Positions 7,476 through 16,535 of a DNA stretch of 45,090 nt are shown here, piece after piece; position 1 is the stretch's first letter, and the number at the start of each line of letters is the position of its first letter. This DNA comes from Candidatus Rokuibacteriota bacterium (GTDB taxonomy: Bacteria > Methylomirabilota > Methylomirabilia > Rokubacteriales > CSP1-6), in contig JACPSW010000026.1 of NCBI GenBank assembly GCA_016193045.1, positions 1 through 45,090 on the forward strand, written 5' to 3'. Position numbers and translations under genes: made by a program. Below the pieces are notes generated by a model. The model worked only from the letters and a program-made list of their open reading frames with translations. It was not told the DNA's origin and did not search any database.

Positions 7476-10400
7476 GTGCTGGAGACCCGGTCGTAGATGG
7501 CGCGAACCTCCTGAGTGCGCCGGGCGTAGTCGGCGAGGAGCTCGGCGCGGCCCGGGTAGTCGAGCGCTCGCGCCAAGCGGCCCGGCATCGGCCCCGCCGC
7601 CTCCAGCACGTCGGGGGGACGGGCGGCGAAGAGCCTGAGCCCGGCGGAGATCCGGCGGAGCCAGCCGTAGTGGTCGAGAAGGACCTCGCCGTCGCGCTCC
7701 GGAAGAGCGCCTTCCCTCGCGAGAGCCCGGAGCGCCGCGACGGTGTTGGCCCGGCGGACTGCGGGGCGCGCGGCGCCGTGGGCCAGCTGGAGCGCCTGGG
7801 CGATGAACTCCACGTCCACCAGCCCGCCGCGGCCGAACTTGACGTGGACCCGCCCGGGGGCTTCTTTCCCCAGCTCGAGCTCCATGCGCTGGCGGACCTC
7901 CCGGATCTCCTTCAGCTCGGGGGACGAGAGCCCGCGATCGTACACGAGCGCTCGGAGGAGCCGGCGGACTTCCCTGCCGAGGCGGGGATCGCCCCCGACC
8001 AGACGCGCCTTCGTCAGCGTCTGACGCTCCCAGAGGTCCGACCACTCCCGGTAGTACTGCTCGAAGGCCTCGAGGCTCGCGGCGAAGCCGCTCCCCTTGC
8101 TCCCCGGACGGAGGCGCAGGTCAACGGGAAAGACCGTCCCCGCGGCGGTGATGTCGCCCAGGATGCTCGCCATGCGCTCCACGGCCCGGTCGTAGAAGTC
8201 GTGGGCCTCGATGGGCGCGGGGCCGTCGGTGGCGCCGGCGGCCGCGTACACGACGAAGAGGTCGAGGTCGGAGCCGACGGTGAGCTCGCGCCCGCCGAGC
8301 TTCCCCATGGCGACGATGACGGCGGGAATGAAGCGGCCCTCCCCGTCGCGCGGCACGCCGTGCTTGTCCACGTCGGCGCCGACGGCCAGGAGCCAGGCCA
8401 CGGCCAGCGCCGCCTCGGCGAGGCCCGTCAGCTCGCGCGAGAATCCCTCCACGTCGCTCACGCCTAGGAGCCAGCGCCACGTGATCCCGAGCTCCTCGGC
8501 CTGCTTCAAACGACGCAGGCGATCCTTCCGATCCGCGACGCCCAGCGCAGGGGCCAGGACGGGGGCCAGCGCCCGGCGGAAGTCGGGCTTGCGTTTGGGG
8601 TTCCTGAATTGCGTCGGATCCGCCAGGCCCGTGAGGAGCTCCGGCTGGGAGAGCAGGAGCTGGGTCAGGAGCTCGCCGCGGGAGCAGAGCTTGACCAGGT
8701 TCAGCAGCAGGTCGGAATGATCAGCGAGGAGCTCCAGGTAGCCCGCCCGGGGCCCCATCGCGGAGACGAAGCGCTCGAACTGGTTCAAGCCCTCGTCCGG
8801 GTCCGGGCTCTGCCAGAGCGCGTCCAGCAAGACGGAAAAGAGGCGGCGGAGGGCCCGCCGCATGGGCTCGGGGTACGGGACGAGGGGGCGGCCTTCCAGG
8901 ATCAGGCGGAGATTCTGGCGCGCGCGCTCCGGATCGGCGAAGCCGGTGGCCTTGAGCGCCTGGGTGGACGGGATGCGGACTCGCACCGGCTCTTCGGCGG
9001 CGGGGGCCTGGAAAAAGGCGACGAACGCCCGGTGGATGTCGCCGGTGACCTTCCTGTGCTCGGACAGGAACCGCTTCGCCGCAGGCTCGGGGGGGAGCGC
9101 GATGCCCATCCGGCGCGCCAGCCGGCCCAGCGGGGCGGGCTCCTCCGGCAGGGTGTGGATCTGAAACTCGTGGAGGATCTGGAGCCGGTGCTCCACCGTG
9201 CGGAGGTGAGTGTAGCCGTGGCTCAGGACACCCCCCAGCGCGTGCGGGAGGTAGCCGCGCTCGACCAGGCGGAAGATCGCCCGGAGGGTGTTCCGCTCCC
9301 TGAGCCAGGGGTCGTCGCCGGCGTAGAGTAGCTGGAGGGCCTGGACCAGGAACTCGACCTCGCGGATCCCGCCCGTCCCCAGCTTGACGTTCAGGCGCTC
9401 GTGGCCCTTGGCCTTGAGCGAGCGGTCGATCTCGCTCTTCATGGCGCGAACCTCGGAGAGGATCCGCCGGTCGATCCCCGGCTGATAGACGTACGGACGG
9501 ACCAGGTCGAGGAACCGCCGCCCGACGCGCTCGTCGCCCGCGGACAAGCGCGCCTTGATCAGCGCCTGGCGCTCCCAGAGCAGGGCGCGCTCGGCATAGT
9601 AGGCGCGGTAGCCGTCCAGCGACAGGATCAGGGCCCCGCTCCGGCCCTCGGGGCGCAGGCGCAGGTCCACGCGGAACGCGTACCCCTCCTCGGTGACGCT
9701 CTCGATGGCGGAGACGATCTCGCGGGCCAGCCGCCGGAAGTACTCGCCATTGGGCAGGGCCCCGCCGGGGCCGCCGGAGGTCTCGCCGTCCTCCGAGTAC
9801 ACGAAGATGAGGTCGATGTCGGAGGAGTAGTTGAGCTCCTCGCCGCCGAGCTTGCCCATGCCGATGACGGCGAGCCCGGCCGGCTCTCCCGAGGGCGCCA
9901 GGGGGGTCCCGTGCTGGGAGCACAGATCCGCGTCGGCCAGTTTCCAGGCGGCGTCGAGACAGACGTCCGCCAGCCGCGATAGCTCCTCGGTCGTCACGGT
10001 CAGGTCGGCGTCCCCGAGAAGGTCGCGGCTCCCGATCCGGAGGAGGTGACGGTACTTGAAGCGGCGGAGGACGTTCCAGCGCGCGGGGGAATGGGTGAAC
10101 GGCGCCAGGTCCCGGTCCAGTTCCTGGGCCAGGTCGTCCCTGCCCCACTGCCGCATGGCCGAGGGCTCGAGGAGCCAGGGCAGGAACGTGGGGTGACGGC
10201 GGAGGGTTTCGGAGAGGAACTGGCTGCCGCCGCCCAGCGTCGCCAGGAGATGGGCCGCTCCCGGATGCACGGCGAGCGTGGTCAGAAAGGTCGATCGCTC
10301 GAGGATCGCGCCGAGGCGCTCCAGATTATTGAGCGCCATGTCCGGGTCCGGCGCCCCGGCCAGGGCGCGGAGCAGGCGCGGCAGGCCCGGCGCGAGGAGC

Positions 10401-10540
10401 TCGGCGTCGCGAGGGGTGGGGGTCAGGCTCTGGAGGTTGGCGAAGGCGGTGAAGGGATCGGCGAAGCCGAGGGCGGCGAGAACGGCCGGTGCGCGGGAGT
10501 CGTCGGGTGGCGCCTCGAGGAGCCAGCGACCATCCCCCAC
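7472..10540 (-). CDS. glnE: Bifunctional glutamine synthetase adenylyltransferase/deadenylase
   Basis: GlnE adds AMP to, and removes it from, glutamine synthetase in response to P-II, tuning nitrogen assimilation. Both nucleotidyltransferase halves are intact: an N-terminal one with YSSDIDLIFVY near residue 237 and a C-terminal one with GSDLDLFVVY near 758. The repeated RLRPEGRSGALILS and RLRPGSKGSGF segments match the two catalytic cores. The length (about 1022 aa) is slightly above the usual ~950. The start is uncertain: GTG at 10540 is the first plausible codon after glnB ends, and the open frame running further upstream overlaps glnB and is not real. It follows glnB, its signalling partner, and overlaps polA (ATGA). 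Confidence 0.92.
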   Translation of the reverse strand: MGDGRWLLEAPPDDSRAPAVLAALGFADPFTAFANLQSLTPTPRDAELLAPGLPRLLRALAGAPDPDMALNNLERLGAILERSTFLTTLAVHPGAAHLLATLGGGSQFLSETLRRHPTFLPWLLEPSAMRQWGRDDLAQELDRDLAPFTHSPARWNVLRRFKYRHLLRIGSRDLLGDADLTVTTEELSRLADVCLDAAWKLADADLCSQHGTPLAPSGEPAGLAVIGMGKLGGEELNYSSDIDLIFVYSEDGETSGGPGGALPNGEYFRRLAREIVSAIESVTEEGYAFRVDLRLRPEGRSGALILSLDGYRAYYAERALLWERQALIKARLSAGDERVGRRFLDLVRPYVYQPGIDRRILSEVRAMKSEIDRSLKAKGHERLNVKLGTGGIREVEFLVQALQLLYAGDDPWLRERNTLRAIFRLVERGYLPHALGGVLSHGYTHLRTVEHRLQILHEFQIHTLPEEPAPLGRLARRMGIALPPEPAAKRFLSEHRKVTGDIHRAFVAFFQAPAAEEPVRVRIPSTQALKATGFADPERARQNLRLILEGRPLVPYPEPMRRALRRLFSVLLDALWQSPDPDEGLNQFERFVSAMGPRAGYLELLADHSDLLLNLVKLCSRGELLTQLLLSQPELLTGLADPTQFRNPKRKPDFRRALAPVLAPALGVADRKDRLRRLKQAEELGITWRWLLGVSDVEGFSRELTGLAEAALAVAWLLAVGADVDKHGVPRDGEGRFIPAVIVAMGKLGGRELTVGSDLDLFVVYAAAGATDGPAPIEAHDFYDRAVERMASILGDITAAGTVFPVDLRLRPGSKGSGFAASLEAFEQYYREWSDLWERQTLTKARLVGGDPRLGREVRRLLRALVYDRGLSSPELKEIREVRQRMELELGKEAPGRVHVKFGRGGLVDVEFIAQALQLAHGAARPAVRRANTVAALRALAREGALPERDGEVLLDHYGWLRRISAGLRLFAARPPDVLEAAGPMPGRLARALDYPGRAELLADYARRTQEVRAIYDRVSST

Positions 10541-10593
10541 GCGGCTCAGCGCCGCCTCAACGCCGTCTCCGGGGGCGGCCGCCCGTCGCCGGT

Positions 10594-10944
<351 letters not shown>

Positions 10945-12411
10945 TCAGCGGGCGGCGGCCTTCACGGCTTTCCGGTAGAGCGAGACGTACTCCCGGGCGG
11001 AGGCCTCCCAGGAGAAGTCCTCCGCCATGGCGTTGCGCATGAGCCGCTGCCAGAGCCGCGGCTGGCGGAACACGGCGAGCGCCCGGCGCGCGCACTCGAG
11101 CAGCGCCTCGTGGGTGAAGGGGGCGAACCCGAATCCGGTCCCCGCCTGCTTCGCGGGATCGAACTCCTTCACGGTGTCCGCCAGCCCGCCGGTCCAGCGG
11201 ACGAGGGGGATCGTGCCGTACCGGAGGCTGATCAGCTGCCCGAGACCGCACGGCTCGTAGCGCGAGGGCATCAGGAAGCAGTCGGCGCCGCCGTAGATCC
11301 GCCGGGCCAGTCCCGCGTCGTAGCCGAGGCGCACCGCGACCCGTCCCGCGTGCTTCGCCGCCGCGTCGCCGAACGCCTGCTCCAGGGCCGGCTCGCCGGA
11401 GCCGAGCAGCGCCAGCTGCACGCCCTCGGCCAGGAGCCCGGGGAGCGCGTCGAGGACGAGGGTGAGCCCCTTCTGCTCCACCAGGCGCGTGACCATCCCC
11501 ACGAGCGGGGCCGGCTCCTGGGCCAGCCCCAGCTCCTCCTGGAGCGCCGCCTTGCAGGCGCGCTTGCCCTTGAGATCGTCAGCCGTGTAGCCCTTCGGGA
11601 TCTCCCCGTCGCTGGCCGGATTCCAGGCCTCGTAGTCGATCCCGTTGACCACCCCGTGGAGCGCCGCGCTCCGCTCCTGGAGGACCCCCTCGAGGCCGCA
11701 GCCGAACTCCGGCGTCTGGATCTCCCGGGCGTACGTCCGGCTCACGGTGGTCAGGAGGTCGCCGAAGACGAGCCCCCCCTTCAGGAAGTTGAGCTTCCCG
11801 TAGTACTCGATCCCCGCCGGCGTGAAGAGGTCCCAACCCAGGCCGGTCATCGCCATGTCGTAATGCCAGAAGACGCCCTGGTAGGCCAGGTTGTGAACCG
11901 TGAAGAGCGTGGCGATCTTCGCCAGCCCCGGGTCGTCCCGGTAGAGCGTCTCGAGGTACACGGGCACGAGGCCCGCCTGCCAGTCGTTGGCGTGGATCAC
12001 CTGGGGGATCCAGCCGAGGCGCTTGAGCCCTTCCAGGGCGGCGCGACAGAAGAAGATGAAGCGCTCGCAGTTGTCCCAGTAGTCTCCCTCGCCGGTCCCG
12101 TAGAGGCCTTCGCGATCGTAGTACTGGTCCTGGGCCAGGAAGTAGATCGGGATCCCGGCGCCCATCCGCCCCTCGAGGAGCGTGCCTTCCGCGATCCGGC
12201 CGGCGATCGGCACCTGGACGCCGGGGACGCGGGGGGCGAGGGATCCCGCGTGACGCTCCACGCCCCGGTACTTCGGCATCAGCACGCGGACGTCGTGGCC
12301 GAGACCCGCCAGCGCCTTGGGAAGCGCGCCAGCCACGTCGGCAAGCCCGCCCGTCTTGGCGAAGGGCTCCACTTCAGAGGAGATGAGCAGAATGCGCAGG
12401 CGTTGGGGCAC
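10945..12411 (-). CDS. glgA: Glycogen synthase (ADP-glucose)
   Basis: GlgA (GT5 family) transfers glucose from ADP-glucose to the growing alpha-1,4-glucan. The N-terminus has the diagnostic [19 protein letters not shown], whose KTGGL binds ADP-glucose. The C-terminal half carries [12 protein letters not shown] with the conserved Glu. I place the start at GTG 12411 because a GGAGG lies five bases upstream and a good promoter lies just before that, giving 488 aa. The ATG at 12441 and GTG at 12450 are also in frame, but the ATG overlaps the predicted -10 box and would lie upstream of the transcript start. It is the first gene of the glgA-glnB-glnE-polA run. Confidence 0.93.
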   Translation of the reverse strand: MPQRLRILLISSEVEPFAKTGGLADVAGALPKALAGLGHDVRVLMPKYRGVERHAGSLAPRVPGVQVPIAGRIAEGTLLEGRMGAGIPIYFLAQDQYYDREGLYGTGEGDYWDNCERFIFFCRAALEGLKRLGWIPQVIHANDWQAGLVPVYLETLYRDDPGLAKIATLFTVHNLAYQGVFWHYDMAMTGLGWDLFTPAGIEYYGKLNFLKGGLVFGDLLTTVSRTYAREIQTPEFGCGLEGVLQERSAALHGVVNGIDYEAWNPASDGEIPKGYTADDLKGKRACKAALQEELGLAQEPAPLVGMVTRLVEQKGLTLVLDALPGLLAEGVQLALLGSGEPALEQAFGDAAAKHAGRVAVRLGYDAGLARRIYGGADCFLMPSRYEPCGLGQLISLRYGTIPLVRWTGGLADTVKEFDPAKQAGTGFGFAPFTHEALLECARRALAVFRQPRLWQRLMRNAMAEDFSWEASAREYVSLYRKAVKAAAR

Positions 12412-12439
12412 GGTGGCCTCCGGGTGGGGGTGCGAGGTC

Positions 12440-12469
12440 ATTATCCCCACCCGGCCTCGCGCTTGTCAA
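12440..12469 (-). promoter_or_regulatory. Sigma70-type promoter of glgA
   Basis: On the minus strand a perfect -35 box TTGACA (12469-12464) is followed by an 18-base spacer and the -10 box GATAAT (12445-12440). Transcription would begin near 12433, leaving a leader of about 22 bases that contains GGAGG (12421-12417) before the GTG at 12411. The fit of promoter, ribosome-binding site and start codon is internally consistent. Confidence 0.65.
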
Positions 12470-12522
12470 CCGTTGAGAGGGTCCGGACCTTGGATCGGGC
12501 CCGTGGGACCTCAGACCCGTGT

Positions 12523-12528
12523 TAGGAT
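12523..12528 (+). promoter_or_regulatory. Possible -10 box for leaderless glnS transcript
   Basis: TAGGAT ends seven bases before the glnS GTG, and no Shine-Dalgarno-like sequence lies between them. If used, transcription would start at or next to the start codon. No convincing -35 box is visible about 17 bases upstream, so this is only a candidate. Confidence 0.35.
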
Positions 12529-12535
12529 CAGACGC

Positions 12536-14209
12536 GTGAGCCCCGAGGAGACCCCCAAGCCCTCCAACTTCATCCGGGACATGGTCCTGGAAGATCTCCG
12601 GACCGGCCGCTTCCCGGGCGTCGTCACGCGCTTTCCGCCCGAGCCGAACGGCTACCTGCACATCGGTCACGCCAAGGCGATCTGCCTGGACTTCGGCCTG
12701 GCGCAGGAGTTCGGCGGGCGCTGCCACCTCCGCTTCGACGACACCAACCCGACCAAGGAGAGCCAGGAGTACGTGGACGCGATCATGCGCGACGTGCGCT
12801 GGCTCGGCTTCGACTGGGGCGCGCACCTCTACCACGCCAGCGACTACTTCGACCGGCTCTACGAGTGGGCCGTCCAGCTCATCAAGGCCGGCCGCGCCTA
12901 CGTGGACGATCTCACGGCCGATGAAATGCGCGAGACCCGCGGGACGCTCACCCAGCCCGGCAGCGAGAGCCCGTGCCGCAACCGCTCCGTGGCGGAGAAC
13001 CTCGCCCTCTTCGAGCGCATGCGCCGGGGCGAATTCCCCGACGGCACCAAGACCCTGCGTGCCAAGATCGACATGACCGCGGGCAACGTGAATCTGCGCG
13101 ACCCCGTCATGTACCGCATCCGCAAGGCCTCGCACCAGCGCACGGGCGACACGTGGTGCCTCTACCCGATGTACGACTGGGCCCACGGCCAGTCGGACTC
13201 GATCGAGGGCATCACGCATTCCCTCTGCACGCTCGAGTACGAAGACCACCGCCCGCTCTACGACTGGTACCTCGACGCCCTCGGCATTTACCATCCGCGG
13301 CAGATCGAGTTCGCCCGGCTCAACCTCTCGCACACGGTCATGAGCAAGCGGAAGCTGCTGATGCTGGTGGAGGAGGGCGCGGTGAGCGGCTGGGACGACC
13401 CGCGCATGCCGACGCTCGCCGGCCTGCGCCGCCGCGGCTACACGCCCGAGTCCATCCGCGACTTCTGCGAGCGCATCGGTATCGCCAAGGCCGACAACCT
13501 CGTGGACGTGGCGCTCCTCGAGCACTGCCTGCGCGAGGACCTGAACAAGCGCGTGCTCCGGCGCATGGCCGTGCTGCGGCCCTTGAAGCTCGTCATCGAG
13601 AACTACCCGGAGGGCCAGGTCGAGGAACTGGAGGCCGTCAACAACCCCGAGGATCCGTCGGCGGGCACGCGCCAGGTGCCCTTCTCACGCGTCCTGTACA
13701 TCGAGCAGGACGACTTCCGCGAGGTCCCGCCGGCCAAGTACTTCCGCCTCTCGCCCGGCGTCGAGGTGCGCCTCCGCTGGGCGTACATCGTCAAGTGCAC
13801 GGGCGTTACGAAGGATCCGCGCACCGGCGAGATCACCGAGGTGCGCTGCACGTACGACCCGGAGAGCCGCGGTGGCGACGGGCGCGGGCGCAAGGTGAAG
13901 GGGACCATCCATTGGGTCTCGGCCGCCCACGCCGTCGACGCCGAGGTCCGTCTCTACGACCACCTATTCAGCGTGCCCAGGCCCGACGAGGCCGAGGACT
14001 TCAAGTCCGTCCTCAACCCGGCGTCGCTCGAGGTCCTCAGGGGCTCGAAGCTCGAGCCCTCGCTGAAGGACGCCGCGCCCGAGGCCCGCTTCCAGTTCGA
14101 GCGCCAGGGCTACTTCGTCGCCGACCCCAAAGATTCCTCCCCGGGGCGCCTCGTCTTCAACCGCACGGTCGGCCTCCGCGACACGTGGGCCAAGATCGAG
14201 AAGGCGTAG
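12536..14209 (+). CDS. glnS: Glutaminyl-tRNA synthetase
   Basis: GlnRS charges tRNA-Gln directly with glutamine. It is a class I synthetase: HIGH lies at residues 42-45 within [15 protein letters not shown], and the KMSKS-equivalent is VMSKRKLL. The GlnRS-specific segments [23 protein letters not shown] and the C-terminal [14 protein letters not shown] are present. The length of 557 aa matches E. coli GlnRS (554). The GTG at 12536 is chosen because it begins just before the conserved region and the region upstream is non-coding. It is the only plus-strand gene and is divergent from glgA. Many bacteria lack GlnRS and use GatCAB, so its presence is informative. Confidence 0.95.
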   Translation: MSPEETPKPSNFIRDMVLEDLRTGRFPGVVTRFPPEPNGYLHIGHAKAICLDFGLAQEFGGRCHLRFDDTNPTKESQEYVDAIMRDVRWLGFDWGAHLYHASDYFDRLYEWAVQLIKAGRAYVDDLTADEMRETRGTLTQPGSESPCRNRSVAENLALFERMRRGEFPDGTKTLRAKIDMTAGNVNLRDPVMYRIRKASHQRTGDTWCLYPMYDWAHGQSDSIEGITHSLCTLEYEDHRPLYDWYLDALGIYHPRQIEFARLNLSHTVMSKRKLLMLVEEGAVSGWDDPRMPTLAGLRRRGYTPESIRDFCERIGIAKADNLVDVALLEHCLREDLNKRVLRRMAVLRPLKLVIENYPEGQVEELEAVNNPEDPSAGTRQVPFSRVLYIEQDDFREVPPAKYFRLSPGVEVRLRWAYIVKCTGVTKDPRTGEITEVRCTYDPESRGGDGRGRKVKGTIHWVSAAHAVDAEVRLYDHLFSVPRPDEAEDFKSVLNPASLEVLRGSKLEPSLKDAAPEARFQFERQGYFVADPKDSSPGRLVFNRTVGLRDTWAKIEKA

Positions 14210-14214
14210 GCTCG

Positions 14215-15933
14215 TTAGCGCGCATTATTCACGAACGGCGATGGCGCGACCGGGCGGGTGGCGCAGGGTGCAGCCCCCACGGGGCCGGGCGCAGTGGGCC
14301 CCCCTCGTCCCGTCCGCCGCGCGCAGCGCGGCATTCGGGCGAGTGGGTGACGGAGCCGGACCCACACGTGCGAGGAGATGCGCTTGAGGTTGGTCAGGAC
14401 GTCCAGGTGGATCTCCGAGGTCTCCAGCGACTCCGCCAGGCCCGCGCGGAGCCGCGCCAGGTGGGACTCGCGCAGGTCCCGCTCCCGCTGGCGGACGATC
14501 GGCCGCTGGTCCAGCACCTCCTGGGCCAGGGTCCGATCGTTGGCCGCGACGGCGGCGATGGCGCGCTCCAGGTTCTTCCCCACGAGGGCGTGGAACTCGA
14601 CAATCTCGGCCTCGCCCGCCCCCGAAAAGCGCCGCCCCTGGTAGAGCTTCTTCCGCGCCAGCTCCATCAGGTTCTTGTCCACGATGTCGCCGATGTTTTC
14701 CAGATTCTGGATGACCGTGAGGAGCGCGACCTCCTTCTGGGCGAGGTCGGCCGAAATGGTCTCGCGACCGAGGCGCGTCAGGAAGAGCTTGATCTCGCGC
14801 TCCAGGTAGTCCACCTGGTCGTCCCGGCGCTCCACGTCCTCGAGCAGTTCCTGGCTGTCGGAGCGGAAGACCGCCATGGCGTCGCGATACATGCCCTGCA
14901 CCACGTCGGCCATGCGCAGGGCCTCGCGCGTGGCCTGGCCGATGGCGAGCGCCGGCTGGTCCAGGGAGCGCTCGTCGAGGTAGCGCGTCTTGAAGGGGTT
15001 GTCGCCCTCCTCCTCCTCGGGGACGAGGGTAACGATCAGCCGCGCCGCGAGGTTCTGGAACGGCAGGAAGAGCGCGCTGATCCCCACGTTGAAGACGGTG
15101 TGGGCGTTGGCGATCTGGCGGCCGACGTCGCCCGCGGTGGTCCCGACCCAGCGCGTGAAGGGGTCGATGAACGGAAGGATCAGGAGCACGCCGAGGATCT
15201 TGAAGGCGACATGGGCCGCCGCGACGCGCTTGGCGTCGGGGCGCGCCCCGATAGACGCCATCAACGCCGTCACGCAGGTGCCGACGTTGGCCCCGAGGAC
15301 GATGGCGACGGCGCTGCCCAGCGGGAGGAGGCCCTCGCCGGCCAGGGTGATCGCGAGCCCGATGGTCGCCGCCGACGAGTGCACGAGGGCGCTGAAGACC
15401 GCGGCGGTCAGGATCCCCGCCAGCGGCGTGCCGGCCAGCGTCAGGAGGATCTGCTGGGCGAGGGGGCTCGACTTCATCGGCCCCAGGCCGTCCACCATCA
15501 CCTTGATCCCCAGGAAGATCAGGCCGAAGCCCAGGAGCGCCGTGCCCAGGTCCTTCACCGCCCGCCGCTTGCCGAGGAAGATGACGCTGAACCCGAGGCC
15601 GACCATGAGGAGCGCGTAGTCGGTGATCTTGAAGGCGATGAGCTGGACGGTGAACGTGGTCCCGATGTCGGCGCCCAGGATCACCCCCATGGTCTGGGAG
15701 AAGGGGATGAGGCCCGCGGAGACGAAGCCGATCAGCATCACGGTGGTCGCGGAGGAGGACTGGATGATCGCCGTGACCGCCGCCCCCGAGAGGACCGCGG
15801 TGAACCGGTTCCGGGTCACGTGGGTGAGGAGATAGCGGAGGCGGCCGCCCGCGGCCCGCTGGAAGCCCTCGCCCACGAGCTGGATCCCGTAGAGCAGGAG
15901 GGCCATCCCGCCGAACAGCGCGAGGATCACCAC
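14215..15933 (-). CDS. Na/Pi cotransporter family protein with PhoU-like domain
   Basis: The N-terminal ~310 residues are hydrophobic and hold the two inverted Na/Pi-cotransporter repeats, each with a serine-rich QSSS-type motif (IIQSSSATTVMLIG and LVHSSAATIGLAI). The C-terminal part (about 330-525) is a helical PhoU-like domain ending ...HLDVLTNLKRISSHV. Such NptA/YjbB-type proteins move phosphate across the inner membrane, and the PhoU part probably regulates this. After SSHV the last ~50 residues are Arg/Pro/Gly-rich and unlike the family. They are encoded by a hairpin-rich stretch, so the true C-terminus has probably been replaced. The start is GTG at 15933 (or 15930), overlapping the phosphatase stop. 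Confidence 0.88.
   Translation of the reverse strand: MVILALFGGMALLLYGIQLVGEGFQRAAGGRLRYLLTHVTRNRFTAVLSGAAVTAIIQSSSATTVMLIGFVSAGLIPFSQTMGVILGADIGTTFTVQLIAFKITDYALLMVGLGFSVIFLGKRRAVKDLGTALLGFGLIFLGIKVMVDGLGPMKSSPLAQQILLTLAGTPLAGILTAAVFSALVHSSAATIGLAITLAGEGLLPLGSAVAIVLGANVGTCVTALMASIGARPDAKRVAAAHVAFKILGVLLILPFIDPFTRWVGTTAGDVGRQIANAHTVFNVGISALFLPFQNLAARLIVTLVPEEEEGDNPFKTRYLDERSLDQPALAIGQATREALRMADVVQGMYRDAMAVFRSDSQELLEDVERRDDQVDYLEREIKLFLTRLGRETISADLAQKEVALLTVIQNLENIGDIVDKNLMELARKKLYQGRRFSGAGEAEIVEFHALVGKNLERAIAAVAANDRTLAQEVLDQRPIVRQRERDLRESHLARLRAGLAESLETSEIHLDVLTNLKRISSHVWVRLRHPLARMPRCARRTGRGGPTAPGPVGAAPCATRPVAPSPFVNNAR
14220..14345. repeat. Hairpin-rich segment between convergent glnS and transporter ends
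   Basis: Two compact inverted repeats are visible: GCCCC/GGGGC around CAC (14273-14285) and GCCGCGC/GCGCGGC around GCA (14316-14332). The segment looks like intergenic DNA yet is read as the odd C-terminal tail of the transporter. It may also serve as a bidirectional transcription barrier, though no T-run follows either stem. Confidence 0.45.
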
Positions 15934-16535
15934 GGCCGCAGCCCCTCGAGATGCGCGGTGTCGTTCACGGTCAAGACCCGCGGCGGGTCCACGACGCTGA
16001 GCGAGGCGTTCCCGATGGCCAGCTGCCAGAGGGCGTTGAGGGGGAGGCCCAGGAGATGGCAGAGGTAGACGCTGATCACGCCGCCGTGCGCCACCACCAG
16101 CGCTTCCTCGCCGTCCGGGTGGGCCGCGACGATGCGCTCCATGACGGGGAGGATGCGGCCGACCACGTCCGCGATGTGTTCCCCCGCGGGCGGCGGGCAG
16201 TCGTACGGGCGCTCCCGCCAGTTCCGGTAGGCGTCGGCTTCCGTCGCCAGGACGTCGTCCACGGTGCGCCCTTCCCACGCCCCCAGGGAGAGCTCCCTCA
16301 GTTCGTCCACGAGCGTGACGGCGAGCCCCCGTGCCTTCGCGACCATCTCGGCGGTCTCCCGCGCGCGGCGGAGCGGGCTCGAGTAGACGGTGCCCACCCG
16401 GCGCCGGGCCAGCGCCCGCGCCAGGGCCTCCGCCTGCGCGCGCCCCGAGTCGGAGAGGCCGACATCCGTCCGTCCCTGGAAGCGGCGCTCGGCGTTCCAG
16501 GCCGACTCGGCATGGCGGGCCAGGATCAACTTCAT
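15927..16535 (-). CDS. Histidine phosphatase family protein (phosphoglycerate mutase-like)
   Basis: This small cytoplasmic phosphatase of the branch that includes CobC and GpmB uses a phospho-histidine intermediate. The catalytic ARHAESAWN is at residues 6-14 (Arg7-His8), followed by GRTDVGLSDSGRAQA. The acid is in ELSLGAWEGR, and the second histidine is in VVAHGGVI. At 202 aa it is typical. The substrate cannot be told: alpha-ribazole phosphate, phosphoglycerate and other small phosphate esters are all possible, and no cobalamin genes are nearby. The ATG at 16535 overlaps the gltX stop (ATGA), and the stop overlaps the transporter start. Confidence 0.9.
   Translation of the reverse strand: MKLILARHAESAWNAERRFQGRTDVGLSDSGRAQAEALARALARRRVGTVYSSPLRRARETAEMVAKARGLAVTLVDELRELSLGAWEGRTVDDVLATEADAYRNWRERPYDCPPPAGEHIADVVGRILPVMERIVAAHPDGEEALVVAHGGVISVYLCHLLGLPLNALWQLAIGNASLSVVDPPRVLTVNDTAHLEGLRPW

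Noticed and set aside
7476..8045. The upstream extension of the polA frame into glnE
   Set aside because: It lies wholly within the glnE C-terminal region and is Arg/Pro/Gly-rich; the ATG overlapping the glnE stop is the sensible start.
12973..16068. A 1031-codon open frame on the plus strand across glnS and antisense to the transporter
   Set aside because: It is a shadow frame of high-GC coding DNA: Arg/Pro/His-rich with no domain, and it covers two clearly identified genes in other frames.
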